Positions 43,096-51,469 of a stretch of 64,000 nt of DNA are shown here, piece by piece. Every line of letters starts with the position of its first letter. The stretch's first letter is position 1. The notes under the pieces are model-generated. The model was not told the DNA's origin and did no database searches. It saw only the letters and a program-made list of their open reading frames with translations. Position numbers and translations under genes: made by a program. Source of the stretch: CAUPWF01 sp964369425 (GTDB lineage: Bacteria > Bacillota > Clostridia > Lachnospirales > Lachnospiraceae); the NCBI GenBank assembly GCA_964369425.1, contig CAYJGW010000003.1, forward strand, positions 1-64,000, written 5' to 3'.

Positions 43096-45915
43096 TTACA
43101 ATTTTCCTTTAATATATTTTCCTGTATAAGAAACTTCTACTAAAGCAATCTCTTCTGGCGTTCCCTTAGCAATTACAGTGCCTCCTTTGTCTCCGCCTTC
43201 AGGTCCGATATCTATAATATAGTCCGCCGTCTTTATCACATCTAGATTATGTTCAATGACAATCACCGTATTACCATCTTTTGATAATCGATTTAAAATT
43301 TCTGTCAACTTGTGTACATCTGCAAAATGTAACCCTGTCGTTGGTTCATCCAAAATATAAACGGTTTTTCCCGTACTGCGTTTACTAAGTTCTGTGGCTA
43401 ATTTTATTCTCTGCGCTTCTCCACCCGATAACTGAGTAGATGGTTGCCCGAGCCGAATATAACTAAGTCCCACATCGTTTAGCGTCTCCATTTTTCGTTT
43501 GATGCTAGGAATATTTTCAAAAAAGACACACGCCTCTGCTACAGTCATATCTAATACATCGTAGATATTTTTCCCTTTATATTTAATTTCTAGTGTTTCT
43601 CGATTATAGCGCTTACCTTTACAAACTTCACATGGTACATACACATCTGGTAGAAAATGCATCTCTATTTTTAGGATACCATCGCCACTACAAGCTTCAC
43701 AACGTCCACCTTTCACATTAAAGCTAAATCTGCCCTTTTTATAGCCTCTTGCCTTTGCATCTGCTGTAGTTGCGAACAAATCTCTAATCAAATCAAACAC
43801 TCCTGTGTATGTGGCTGGATTGGATCTCGGTGTTCTCCCAATTGGCGATTGATCAATATTAATCACTTTATCTACTTGCTCCAATCCTTCTATTCCTTTA
43901 TGTCTACCTGGTATTAACCTTGCTCTATTTAATTGTCTTGCTAAACTTTTATATAAAATCTCATTTACTAACGAACTTTTTCCGGAACCAGAAACACCTG
44001 TCACGCACGTGATAATCCCTAGCGGAAAATCAACATTGATATTTTTCAAATTATTCTCACTTGCACCTTTGACCCTAATAAATCCTGTTGGCTTTTTCCG
44101 TTCAGATGGTACTGGAATTTTAATACGTTCACTTAAGTATGCCCCAGTAATCGATTCTTTATGTTCCATAATCTGCTCTGCTGTTCCAGTTGCAATCACC
44201 TCTCCACCTAGTTCTCCTGCACCTGGTCCTATATCCACAATAAAGTCTGCTTCCATCATCGTATCTTCATCATGTTCCACCACAATCAATGTATTTCCCA
44301 AATCGCGCAAATGTTTGAGCGTTCCTAACAATTTATCATTGTCTCTTTGATGTAGCCCTATACTTGGTTCATCTAAGATATACGCTACCCCCACTAATCC
44401 TGATCCTATCTGAGTAGCTAGGCGAATTCTCTGTGCTTCCCCACCTGACAGAGTACCTGTTGCTCTTGACAGACTAAGATAATTAAGCCCTACGTTGACT
44501 AAAAACCCAACTCTTGCTCGGATTTCCTTCAAAACTTGTCCACCTATTAATCTCTGTGTCTCTGTCAGTTCAAGTTCACTTAAAAACTGATCTAACTTTT
44601 CAATCGAATATCCTGTCACTGTTGCAATATTCACATCACCTACTGTTACTGCAAGTGCGCCTTTTTTCAACCTTTGTCCACCACATTCGTGACAAGGTGT
44701 AATTCTCATAAATGTCTCATACTCCGCTTTGGAAGCTTCTGAAAAAGTTTCCTTGTATCTACGTTCCACATTTTTAACCAATCCTTCAAAGGCTACATCG
44801 TAAACACCTTCTCCTCGTTGACCTTTGTACGGAACTCGTAACTCTTTTCCACCTGTACCATTGATAAGAACCTCTTTTACTTTATCTGAGTAGTCTTTAA
44901 ACGGTGTCTCTAAATCAAATTTGTATTCTTTCGCTAATGCGCGAAGTACTGCATTGGTAAAACTTCCATCTTGGTTACACGATTGCCATCCCATTACCAC
45001 GATGGCACCTTCTTGAATGCTCAAGTCTTGATTTGGAATCATCAATTCAATATCAAATTCCATCTTATACCCTAGTCCTAAACACTCTGGACACGCTCCG
45101 AATGGATTATTAAAAGAAAAACTTCTTGGTTCAATCTCGTCAATACTAATCTCGCAATCTGGACAAGAAAAACTTTGACTAAACTGAATTTCATTTCCAT
45201 CGATAATGTCCACTGTCAGTAGCCCTTCTGAAAGTTGCAAGACACTCTCTACAGAATCACTCAATCGTTTTTCTATTCCCTCTTTTACAATCAGTCTATC
45301 TACAACAATCTCTATATTGTGCTTGATATTCTTATTCAACTCAATCTGTTCAGAAAGTTCATACATATTCCCATCAACTCTTACGCGAACATATCCACTT
45401 TTTTTTGCTTGTTCAAATAATTTGACGTGTGTTCCTTTTCTTCCTCTTACCACCGGTGCTAGTAATTGAATCTTTGACCCTTTTTGCAACTCCATAATCT
45501 GATCCACCATTTGATCCACTGTCTGTTTCTTTATTTCTTTCCCACATTTTGGACAATGAGGGATTCCTATTCTTGCGTATAGCAGTCGGAAATAATCGTA
45601 TATCTCTGTCACTGTACCTACAGTAGATCTAGGATTTCGATTGGTTGATTTTTGATCAATAGAGATTGCTGGTGAGAGTCCTTCGATATTCTCTACATTT
45701 GGCTTTTCCATCTGCCCCAAGAACTGTCTTGCATAAGATGAAAGCGACTCCATATATCGCCTTTGTCCTTCCGCATAAATCGTATCAAAAGCGAGAGATG
45801 ACTTCCCAGAACCACTCAGTCCTGTCAGTACGACAAACGCATCTCTTGGGATATCCAAATCTATATTTTTCAAATTGTGCTCATTAGCACCACGTATCTT
45901 TATATATTGCTTCAT
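43096..45915 (-). CDS. uvrA: Excinuclease ABC subunit A
   Basis: The damage-recognition ATPase of nucleotide excision repair. Two ABC modules: Walker A GLSGSGKSS and GVSGSGKSS, signatures ATGTLSGGEAQRIRLATQIG and QLSGGEAQRIKLATEL. Zinc sites CPKCGKE, CPDC-CPEC and CEACSGDG-CEVC. Full length at about 939 residues. AAGGAGTAA precedes tandem ATGs; the second (45915) has the better spacing. It follows uvrB by 10 bases. Confidence 0.97.
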   Translation of the reverse strand: MKQYIKIRGANEHNLKNIDLDIPRDAFVVLTGLSGSGKSSLAFDTIYAEGQRRYMESLSSYARQFLGQMEKPNVENIEGLSPAISIDQKSTNRNPRSTVGTVTEIYDYFRLLYARIGIPHCPKCGKEIKKQTVDQMVDQIMELQKGSKIQLLAPVVRGRKGTHVKLFEQAKKSGYVRVRVDGNMYELSEQIELNKNIKHNIEIVVDRLIVKEGIEKRLSDSVESVLQLSEGLLTVDIIDGNEIQFSQSFSCPDCEISIDEIEPRSFSFNNPFGACPECLGLGYKMEFDIELMIPNQDLSIQEGAIVVMGWQSCNQDGSFTNAVLRALAKEYKFDLETPFKDYSDKVKEVLINGTGGKELRVPYKGQRGEGVYDVAFEGLVKNVERRYKETFSEASKAEYETFMRITPCHECGGQRLKKGALAVTVGDVNIATVTGYSIEKLDQFLSELELTETQRLIGGQVLKEIRARVGFLVNVGLNYLSLSRATGTLSGGEAQRIRLATQIGSGLVGVAYILDEPSIGLHQRDNDKLLGTLKHLRDLGNTLIVVEHDEDTMMEADFIVDIGPGAGELGGEVIATGTAEQIMEHKESITGAYLSERIKIPVPSERKKPTGFIRVKGASENNLKNINVDFPLGIITCVTGVSGSGKSSLVNEILYKSLARQLNRARLIPGRHKGIEGLEQVDKVINIDQSPIGRTPRSNPATYTGVFDLIRDLFATTADAKARGYKKGRFSFNVKGGRCEACSGDGILKIEMHFLPDVYVPCEVCKGKRYNRETLEIKYKGKNIYDVLDMTVAEACVFFENIPSIKRKMETLNDVGLSYIRLGQPSTQLSGGEAQRIKLATELSKRSTGKTVYILDEPTTGLHFADVHKLTEILNRLSKDGNTVIVIEHNLDVIKTADYIIDIGPEGGDKGGTVIAKGTPEEIALVEVSYTGKYIKGKL

Positions 45916-45925
45916 CATTTACTCC

Positions 45926-47902
45926 TTAATGTAACTGTTTTTTAATCTCAACCATCTGATCCCGAAGTTGGGCTGCTGCTTCAAAATTCAAGTCTGCTGC
46001 TGCCTTCTTCATCTGCTTTTCCATCTGCTTCAATAGTTTTTGTAACTCTTCTCTATTCATTGATTCTGGATCTTTCTCCAACTTAAATTGTTCTTTTGCA
46101 ATCTTCTTAGAGATGCTAATCAAATCACGCACTGCTTTTTTTATCGTCTGAGGAGTGATTCCATGCTCTTCATTATAAGCCATCTGGACTTTTCTTCTTC
46201 TTTTCGTTTCTTCAATCGCTTTATCCATAGAATCTGTGATGTTGTCCGCATACATGATAACCCTACCCTCTGCATTACGTGCGGCACGCCCTATCGTCTG
46301 AATCAAAGAGGTCTCTGATCTTAAAAAACCTTCTTTATCTGCATCTAATATTGCAACCAATGTGATCTCTGGAATATCTAAACCTTCTCTCAACAAGTTA
46401 ATTCCTATCAATATGTCAAATACATCCAATCTCATATCCCGTATAATCTCACTTCGTTCCAGTGTATCTATATCTGAGTGTAAGTACTTTACCCGCAATC
46501 CCACTTCTCGCATATAATCTGTTAAGTCTTCCGCCATTCGTTTAGTCAGGGTAGTAATCAAGATTTTATTTTTATTCTTTATCTCTTTTTTCACTTCCAT
46601 TACCAAGTCATCAATCTGTCCTTTGACCGGGCGCACTTCAACTTCTGGATCCAAAAGACCAGTTGGTCGAATCACTTGCTCTGCTCTTAAAAGTTCATGG
46701 TCCCCTTCATATTTTCCAGGTGTTGCTGATACAAACATCATTTGATCTACTTTTCCTTCAAACTCTTCAAAATTCAAAGGGCGATTATCTTTCGCTGACG
46801 GCAAGCGAAATCCAAAATCTACCAATGTTGACTTTCGAGATTGATCCCCGGCATACATCCCTCCAATTTGAGGAATTGTCTTATGTGATTCATCTATAAT
46901 TATCAAAAATTCATCCGGAAAATAATCGATTAAAGTATGCGGTGGTTCTCCCGCTTTAAGTCCAGTTAAATGCCTCGAATAATTCTCTATTCCAGAACAA
47001 AACCCGGTCTCTTTTAACATCTCTACATCAAAATTTGTTCGTTCTTCTATCCTTTGTGCTTCTATTAATTTATCTTCGCCTTTGAAAAATTTTATCTGCC
47101 CTTCCAGTTCTTTTTCAATCGCCTCCGTTGCTCGAAAAATTGAATCTTTAGATACTACGTAATGTGACGCTGGAAAAATAGCGATATGACCTAATTCACT
47201 CTTAATCTCACCGGTAAGACGGTCAATCTCCACTAGACGTTCTATTTCATCACCAAAAAATTCTACCCTTACTGCAAAATCTTCTGCATATGCTGGGAAA
47301 ATATCAACCACATCCCCTTTTACTCGAAATGTTCCTCTGTGAAAATCCATATCGTTTCTATCATATTGTATCTCAATTAACTTATGAATCATCTCATCTC
47401 TATCTTTCATCATTCCAGGGCGTAATGAAACAACCATCTCGTGGTAGTCAATCGGACTTCCCAATCCGTAAATGCAAGACACACTAGCTATAATAATCAC
47501 ATCACTTCTCTCTGCTAATGCCGCCGTTGCTGAATGGCGTAGCTTGTCTATCTCATCATTAATAGATGAATCTTTCGCAATATAAGTATCCGATGAAGGT
47601 ACGTATGCTTCTGGCTGGTAGTAGTCGTAGTAAGACACAAAATATTCTACCGCATTATCCGGAAAAAATTCTTTAAACTCTCCGTATAACTGCCCTGCTA
47701 ACGTCTTGTTGTGTGCAATGATAAGTGTTGGTTTCTTAAGTTCTTTTATAACATTAGCCATTGTAAATGTCTTTCCTGATCCAGTTACTCCTAGCAGTGT
47801 CTGGCATTGATTCCCTTCTCTGAATCCTTCCACTAATTCCTTAATTGCTTGTGGCTGATCACCAGTTGGTTGGAATTCTGACTTTAATTTAAACTCGACC
47901 AT
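45926..47902 (-). CDS. uvrB: Excinuclease ABC subunit B
   Basis: The damage-verification helicase-like subunit of UvrABC. Walker A GVTGSGKTFTMANVI (about residues 39-53), the beta-hairpin with YYDYYQPEAYVP, DEXX-type IIDESH, C-terminal helicase motif TIGRAARNAEG and a C-terminal UVR domain (EKQMKKAAADLNFEAAAQLR). 658 residues, full length. ATGGAGGTGCAAAG precedes the ATG. It heads the uvrBA operon behind a promoter that overlaps a LexA-like box. Confidence 0.97.
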   Translation of the reverse strand: MVEFKLKSEFQPTGDQPQAIKELVEGFREGNQCQTLLGVTGSGKTFTMANVIKELKKPTLIIAHNKTLAGQLYGEFKEFFPDNAVEYFVSYYDYYQPEAYVPSSDTYIAKDSSINDEIDKLRHSATAALAERSDVIIIASVSCIYGLGSPIDYHEMVVSLRPGMMKDRDEMIHKLIEIQYDRNDMDFHRGTFRVKGDVVDIFPAYAEDFAVRVEFFGDEIERLVEIDRLTGEIKSELGHIAIFPASHYVVSKDSIFRATEAIEKELEGQIKFFKGEDKLIEAQRIEERTNFDVEMLKETGFCSGIENYSRHLTGLKAGEPPHTLIDYFPDEFLIIIDESHKTIPQIGGMYAGDQSRKSTLVDFGFRLPSAKDNRPLNFEEFEGKVDQMMFVSATPGKYEGDHELLRAEQVIRPTGLLDPEVEVRPVKGQIDDLVMEVKKEIKNKNKILITTLTKRMAEDLTDYMREVGLRVKYLHSDIDTLERSEIIRDMRLDVFDILIGINLLREGLDIPEITLVAILDADKEGFLRSETSLIQTIGRAARNAEGRVIMYADNITDSMDKAIEETKRRRKVQMAYNEEHGITPQTIKKAVRDLISISKKIAKEQFKLEKDPESMNREELQKLLKQMEKQMKKAAADLNFEAAAQLRDQMVEIKKQLH

Positions 47903-47979
47903 CTTTGCACCTCCATCTATCTAATTCTAGTTTTCACAAACATCTAAATTCTATACAACTTCGTTTATATAGTATCTGA

Positions 47980-48008
47980 ATTATATCATAGCTTCCTCAC
48001 ACTTGCAA
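47980..48008 (-). promoter_or_regulatory. uvrBA promoter
   Basis: TTGCAA (48003-48008) and TATAAT (47980-47985) with a 17-base spacer, 78 bases upstream of uvrB, between uvrB and the transporter gene upstream. Confidence 0.78.
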
Positions 48009-48018
48009 ACAAATGTTC
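48007..48018. promoter_or_regulatory. LexA (DinR)-like SOS box
   Basis: On the minus strand GAACATTTGTTT matches the Gram-positive LexA box GAAC-N4-GTTC at 7 of 8 conserved positions. It overlaps the edge of the uvrBA -35. LexA control of uvrBA is established in Bacillus. Confidence 0.65.
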
Positions 48019-48024
48019 TGTTTT

Positions 48025-48714
48025 CTATTTACTTTTCAACTTCCTACTTATATACAGAATTGGCGTATCTGCTATACTAGTCACTATAAAGATAACATAA
48101 CTTGATATCATAATACTAATCAATGTAGATACGTCATATAATTCAATAAAGGCTCCTAATGTAAATAATATCGTATTTAATAGCTGCGATACCATAGTAG
48201 ATCCATTGTTTCTAATCCAAAGCCCTCTTTTATCATCTCCCCACCGCCTACTTGTTTTTTTCCATATAAAATGGTAAAACCATACATCAAATACTTGCAC
48301 AACAGCATACACCACAATACTTACAATTAGTAATCTTGTTGTATTACTAAAGACTGGTTGTATGAACGGCATTGCCCAATCATTTCCACTTGGTGTATAA
48401 AGAAACCAACTCCTAGTTAGCAAGATGAATATAAGATTGACTGATATCCCCATTTTTACTGCCTTGTTTGCATAATTTTTCCCTTCTACTTCTGATAAAA
48501 TATCTGTTACCAAAAATGTAGATGCAAATAAAATATTTCCTAATGTCATCTCCATGCCAAATGCTTCTACAAGTACCAATGCTTCTATATTAGCAGCGAT
48601 TGTCGCAATTGCAGTCCAAACATACAGACCACTTCTCCCAAACGCTTTGTAAAAAAACAGCACAACTCCATAAATCAAAATCAAGCTGATTATCAGTATC
48701 ACTTCGTTATTCAT
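48025..48714 (-). CDS. YhhQ/QPTR-family queuosine precursor transporter
   Basis: A 229-residue membrane protein with about six to seven TM helices. Family features are ASTFLVTDILSEVEGKNYA near residue 84, the conserved FDVWFYHFIWKKTSRR and LRNNGSTMVSQLLNTI-like stretch (WIRNNGSTMVSQLLNT). YhhQ proteins import preQ0, preQ1 or queuine for tRNA queuosine. It overlaps the radical SAM gene by 8 bases; this pairing suggests queuine or preQ1 import. GGGGAAAAGAAG precedes the ATG. Its stop is close to the LexA-like box of uvrBA. Confidence 0.85.
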   Translation of the reverse strand: MNNEVILIISLILIYGVVLFFYKAFGRSGLYVWTAIATIAANIEALVLVEAFGMEMTLGNILFASTFLVTDILSEVEGKNYANKAVKMGISVNLIFILLTRSWFLYTPSGNDWAMPFIQPVFSNTTRLLIVSIVVYAVVQVFDVWFYHFIWKKTSRRWGDDKRGLWIRNNGSTMVSQLLNTILFTLGAFIELYDVSTLISIMISSYVIFIVTSIADTPILYISRKLKSK

Positions 48715-49420
48715 CTTCTTTTCCCCCTACGCCAAAATCTGTATTATTCATCAATATGTCAACCCTTTTATCTTCTTTATAAATCGAGTATAGCTTCTTT
48801 TTAAATAATTCAATCACGCTAGGATCTGGTTTAATCTTTTTCGAATTTTCTTCCATGATATTAATACACACTCGCTCAAAATATTTAAGCCCTGTTTCTA
48901 TATCTTTTTTCATCGAATCTACACTTTGCCCTGGAATACCTTGCAACAAACAACATTCATCGTAGATTTGTGCAATTTCCTCAGCATTAACACCTTCCAT
49001 ACCTTTGTCTAGATAACTTTCCCGAAATAATTCATCAAATGTCTCCACACCTATTTTCATCTTGATAACAACACCTGCTTTTTCAAATCGGTTTCTCAAC
49101 TCCTCTATAGCTGCTCTATCTTTCCAATGACATTCAAAATGTAACCGTCTAATTTCTTTTTCTTTGCAAATACGCATAATTTTCTTCATTGTGCTCTCTG
49201 GTAAATCCACAAAACTTCCTGAATTCACTACCTCTAATACACCATACATGCCTGTTACTTCTCGAAGCACCTCTTCATTCAACTTCTCATTTTCCTTCTC
49301 ATCACTGGAATAATCCAAGTGATAATCACAGAATCTGCACCTTCTCCACTTACATCCATTACCTCTTAGTAACACAATCTCTCTTTTGTTCTTTTCCTTA
49401 ATTTCTGAATATCTTAACAT
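48707..49420 (-). CDS. Radical SAM protein, probable queuine lyase (QueL-like)
   Basis: A 237-residue protein. The cysteine motif CKWRRCRFCDYH near residue 23 has CX4CX2C spacing, slightly longer than the common CX3CX2C. Then come GSFVDLP and LHFECHWKDR; KMKIGVETFDE and GIPGQSVDSMKKDIETGLKYF follow the radical SAM half-barrel pattern. Gut Firmicutes use a radical SAM enzyme, QueL, to cleave imported queuine back to preQ1. Operon pairing with a YhhQ-family transporter supports this assignment, as does queuosine gene queA elsewhere in the window. It could instead be another small radical SAM enzyme. AAAGGAAAAT precedes the ATG. A structured leader of about 195 bases lies upstream. Confidence 0.68.
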   Translation of the reverse strand: MLRYSEIKEKNKREIVLLRGNGCKWRRCRFCDYHLDYSSDEKENEKLNEEVLREVTGMYGVLEVVNSGSFVDLPESTMKKIMRICKEKEIRRLHFECHWKDRAAIEELRNRFEKAGVVIKMKIGVETFDELFRESYLDKGMEGVNAEEIAQIYDECCLLQGIPGQSVDSMKKDIETGLKYFERVCINIMEENSKKIKPDPSVIELFKKKLYSIYKEDKRVDILMNNTDFGVGGKEDE

Positions 49421-49477
49421 ATTTTCCTTTCTCAGAATGTCCTCCTCTTATGTTTTATCTTCTTATATTTTCCCAAT

Positions 49478-49501
49478 AAAAAAAGATGCCTTTCAAGCAT
49501 C
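49478..49501 (-). terminator. Leader terminator before the radical SAM gene
   Basis: On the minus strand GATGC pairs with GCATC around a 7-base loop, followed by T7. It lies inside the leader between its promoter and the radical SAM start, 58 bases before the ATG, the position expected for an attenuator. Confidence 0.78.
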
Positions 49502-49516
49502 CATCCAACATAAAAG

Positions 49517-49615
49517 ATTCTATGTAATTTACATAGAATTGACTCCTAGTTTTATTTATAGACAGGATGGTTTCGAACTGTCTTATTTAGTTTGGGAAAT
49601 AGCGTTGCTACTCCC
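49517..49615 (-). promoter_or_regulatory. Structured 5' leader, candidate riboswitch for queuosine salvage
   Basis: In transcription order: hairpin 1 (49615-49594; GGGAG-UAGC with GCUA-U-UUCCC, 3-base loop); hairpin 2 (49583-49560; AGACAG/CUGUCU with a 12-base loop); an A-rich stretch ending ACUAGGAG; and hairpin 3 (49539-49517; an 11-bp perfect palindrome ATTCTATGTAA/TTACATAGAAT). CCATCC in hairpin 2 is complementary to GGATGG (49506-49501) at the foot of the leader terminator, which would allow switching. PreQ1 is the expected ligand from the genes, but I could not fit the sequence to the class I or II preQ1 consensus. Confidence 0.5.
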
Positions 49616-49621
49616 TGCTTC

Positions 49622-49649
49622 ATTATACTTCTTTTTTGCAATATTGCAA
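49622..49649 (-). promoter_or_regulatory. Promoter of the queuosine-salvage pair with a 14-bp palindrome
   Basis: TATAAT (49622-49627) with TTGCAA (49644-49649) at 16-base spacing. The -35 is one arm of a perfect palindrome, TTGCAATATTGCAA (49636-49649), a possible operator. Confidence 0.68.
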
Positions 49650-49650
49650 G

Positions 49651-49695
49651 TCCAAAACAAAAAGAGAGTAGAATAATTTGACATTCTACTCTCTT
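49651..49695 (-). terminator. Terminator of the hydrogenase operon
   Basis: AAGAGAGTAGAAT (49683-49695 read on the minus strand) pairs with ATTCTACTCTCTT (49662-49674), a 13-bp stem with an 8-base loop, followed by a T-rich run, TTTGTTTTGG. It ends hydA 14 bases after its stop. Confidence 0.9.
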
Positions 49696-49708
49696 AATTC
49701 TCTCAATA

Positions 49709-51454
49709 TTAGTTAATTGTTCTCTCTACATATGATGTATGTAGGATATGGTGTGCCTTATGGCTACCCGGCTTCTCTAAGTACTCATCATATAATGCTT
49801 TTACTGATGGATTCTCATGAGATTTACGGATTGGCTTGTTGGCATCGTTGTTATAAAGAACTTCTGCACGTAATTTTCTTACATCTGTGAAGTTTCTTGT
49901 ATCTGCGCATACGATTGGCTGTCCACCACCATTTACACATCCACCTGGGCATCCCATTACTTCGATGAAGTGATAGTTTGCTTCTCCAGATTTTACTTTT
50001 TCTAATACAACTTTTGCATTTTCAAGTCCAGATGCAACTGCAACGTTTACATCCATTCCAGCTACATTGTAAGTAGCTTCTTTCACACCTTTTGTTCCAC
50101 GAACATCTGTAAAATCAAGGTTTGCTAACTCTTCTCCAGTCAATGTCTCCACTGCTGTACGAAGTGCCGCTTCCATAACTCCACCAGTTGCACCAAAAAT
50201 TACTGCTGCACCTGTTGACTCTCCCATTGGATTGTCAAATGTCTCTTCTGGAAGTGCTGTGAATTCAATTCCACATTTATTAATCAATACAGCTAACTCT
50301 CTTGTAGTGATAGCGATATCCACATCTGGCACTACCTCTGCTGCATTTTGATCATCTCTTGTAATCTCAAATTTCTTCGCTGTACAAGGCATTACACTCA
50401 CACATACGATTTTCTTTGGATCGATGTTGTTCTTATCTGCGTAGAAAGTCTTAGAAAGTGCACCAAACATCTGTTGTGGAGACTTACAGCTTGATACGTG
50501 TGGAAGTAGTTCTGGATAGTAGTGCTCACAGTACTTAACCCATCCTGGTGAACAAGATGTAATCAGTGGTAATACTCCACCATTTTGTACTCTATCAAGG
50601 AATTCTGTTGCTTCTTCCATGATTGTAACGTCTGCTGCAAAGTCAGTATCGAATACTTTATCAAACCCAATTCTTCTAAGTGCTGCTGCCATCTTCCCTT
50701 CTACATCTGTACCGATTGGATAGCCAAACTCTTCTCCAAGAGCTGCTCTAACCGATGGTGCTGTCTGTACAAGTACGATTTTTTCTGGATCAGCAATTGC
50801 TGCCAACACATCATCTGTAGCATCTTTTTCGTATAGGGCTCCTGTTGGACATGCTGTGATACATTGTCCACAAGATACACAACTTGTCTCACCAAGTCCC
50901 ATTTCAAATGGTGAACCAATGAATGTATTGAATCCTCTTTCGTTTGCTCCGATTACTTCAACTCCTTGAACCTTTGAACAAACTGCTGTACATCTACGGC
51001 AAAGGATACACTTGTTGTTATCTCTTACCATGTGTGTAGCCGACTCATCTAAGTCATATTGTGTGTTTTCGCCATCGAAGTAGTTCTCATCTGTCACTCC
51101 AAGTTCCTTACATAGACCTTGAAGTTCACAATTTCCACTTCTTACGCAAGATAGACACTCTTTATTGTGTTGAGATAAGATCAATTGAAGAGTCTTTCTT
51201 CTTGCATCGATCAAATCTTTGGAATTTGTAGTAATTTCCATTCCTTCATTTACAGGGTGCACGCATGAAGCTACTAAGTTTCTTGCTCCTTTTACTTCTA
51301 CGATACACATACGGCAAGCACCGATTTCATTAATCTCTTTTAGATAGCAAAGTGTTGGGATTTTAAACCCAGCTTCACGTGCTGCCTCCAATATTGTAGC
51401 ATTCGCATCAACTTGGACATCAATGCCATTTATTTTAATATTACATTTATCCAT
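49709..51454 (-). CDS. hydA: [FeFe]-hydrogenase catalytic subunit, NADH-dependent bifurcating type
   Basis: The H2-forming or H2-oxidising subunit of the HydABC-type complex. In order: N-terminal [2Fe-2S] (CYLKEINEIGACRMC), His-Cys [4Fe-4S] (HNKECLSCVRSGNCELQ), two [4Fe-4S] (CILCRRCTAVC and CVSCGQCITACPTG), and the H-cluster domain with TSCSPGW, MPCTAKKFE and CPGGCVNGGGQP. The TSCSPGW form of the first motif is familiar from this group. It lacks the extra C-terminal [2Fe-2S] domain of some relatives. The ATG at 51454 (MDKCNIKING) is 9 bases after GGAGG; an earlier ATG touches it. About 581 residues. Last gene of hydCEDBA. Confidence 0.95.
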   Translation of the reverse strand: MDKCNIKINGIDVQVDANATILEAAREAGFKIPTLCYLKEINEIGACRMCIVEVKGARNLVASCVHPVNEGMEITTNSKDLIDARRKTLQLILSQHNKECLSCVRSGNCELQGLCKELGVTDENYFDGENTQYDLDESATHMVRDNNKCILCRRCTAVCSKVQGVEVIGANERGFNTFIGSPFEMGLGETSCVSCGQCITACPTGALYEKDATDDVLAAIADPEKIVLVQTAPSVRAALGEEFGYPIGTDVEGKMAAALRRIGFDKVFDTDFAADVTIMEEATEFLDRVQNGGVLPLITSCSPGWVKYCEHYYPELLPHVSSCKSPQQMFGALSKTFYADKNNIDPKKIVCVSVMPCTAKKFEITRDDQNAAEVVPDVDIAITTRELAVLINKCGIEFTALPEETFDNPMGESTGAAVIFGATGGVMEAALRTAVETLTGEELANLDFTDVRGTKGVKEATYNVAGMDVNVAVASGLENAKVVLEKVKSGEANYHFIEVMGCPGGCVNGGGQPIVCADTRNFTDVRKLRAEVLYNNDANKPIRKSHENPSVKALYDEYLEKPGSHKAHHILHTSYVERTIN

Positions 51455-51469
51455 TTTTCCCATCCTCCA

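Noticed and set aside
49560..49583. Class I preQ1 riboswitch at hairpin 2 followed by an A-rich ACUAG tail
   Set aside because: Loop length and tail look similar, but the loop lacks the UAG that must pair with CUA in the tail, so the pseudoknot does not form as in the consensus.
49517..49615. A tRNA-like or T-box element, because of TTCGAA in a loop and nearby stems
   Set aside because: No acceptor stem or anticodon arm can be drawn, and the T-box antiterminator core is missing.
49709..51454. Loss of an H-cluster ligand in HydA because its first motif is TSCSPGW and not TSCCPGW
   Set aside because: I recall the Ser form as common in NADH-dependent bifurcating hydrogenases; the other motifs are intact, so the gene is treated as functional.
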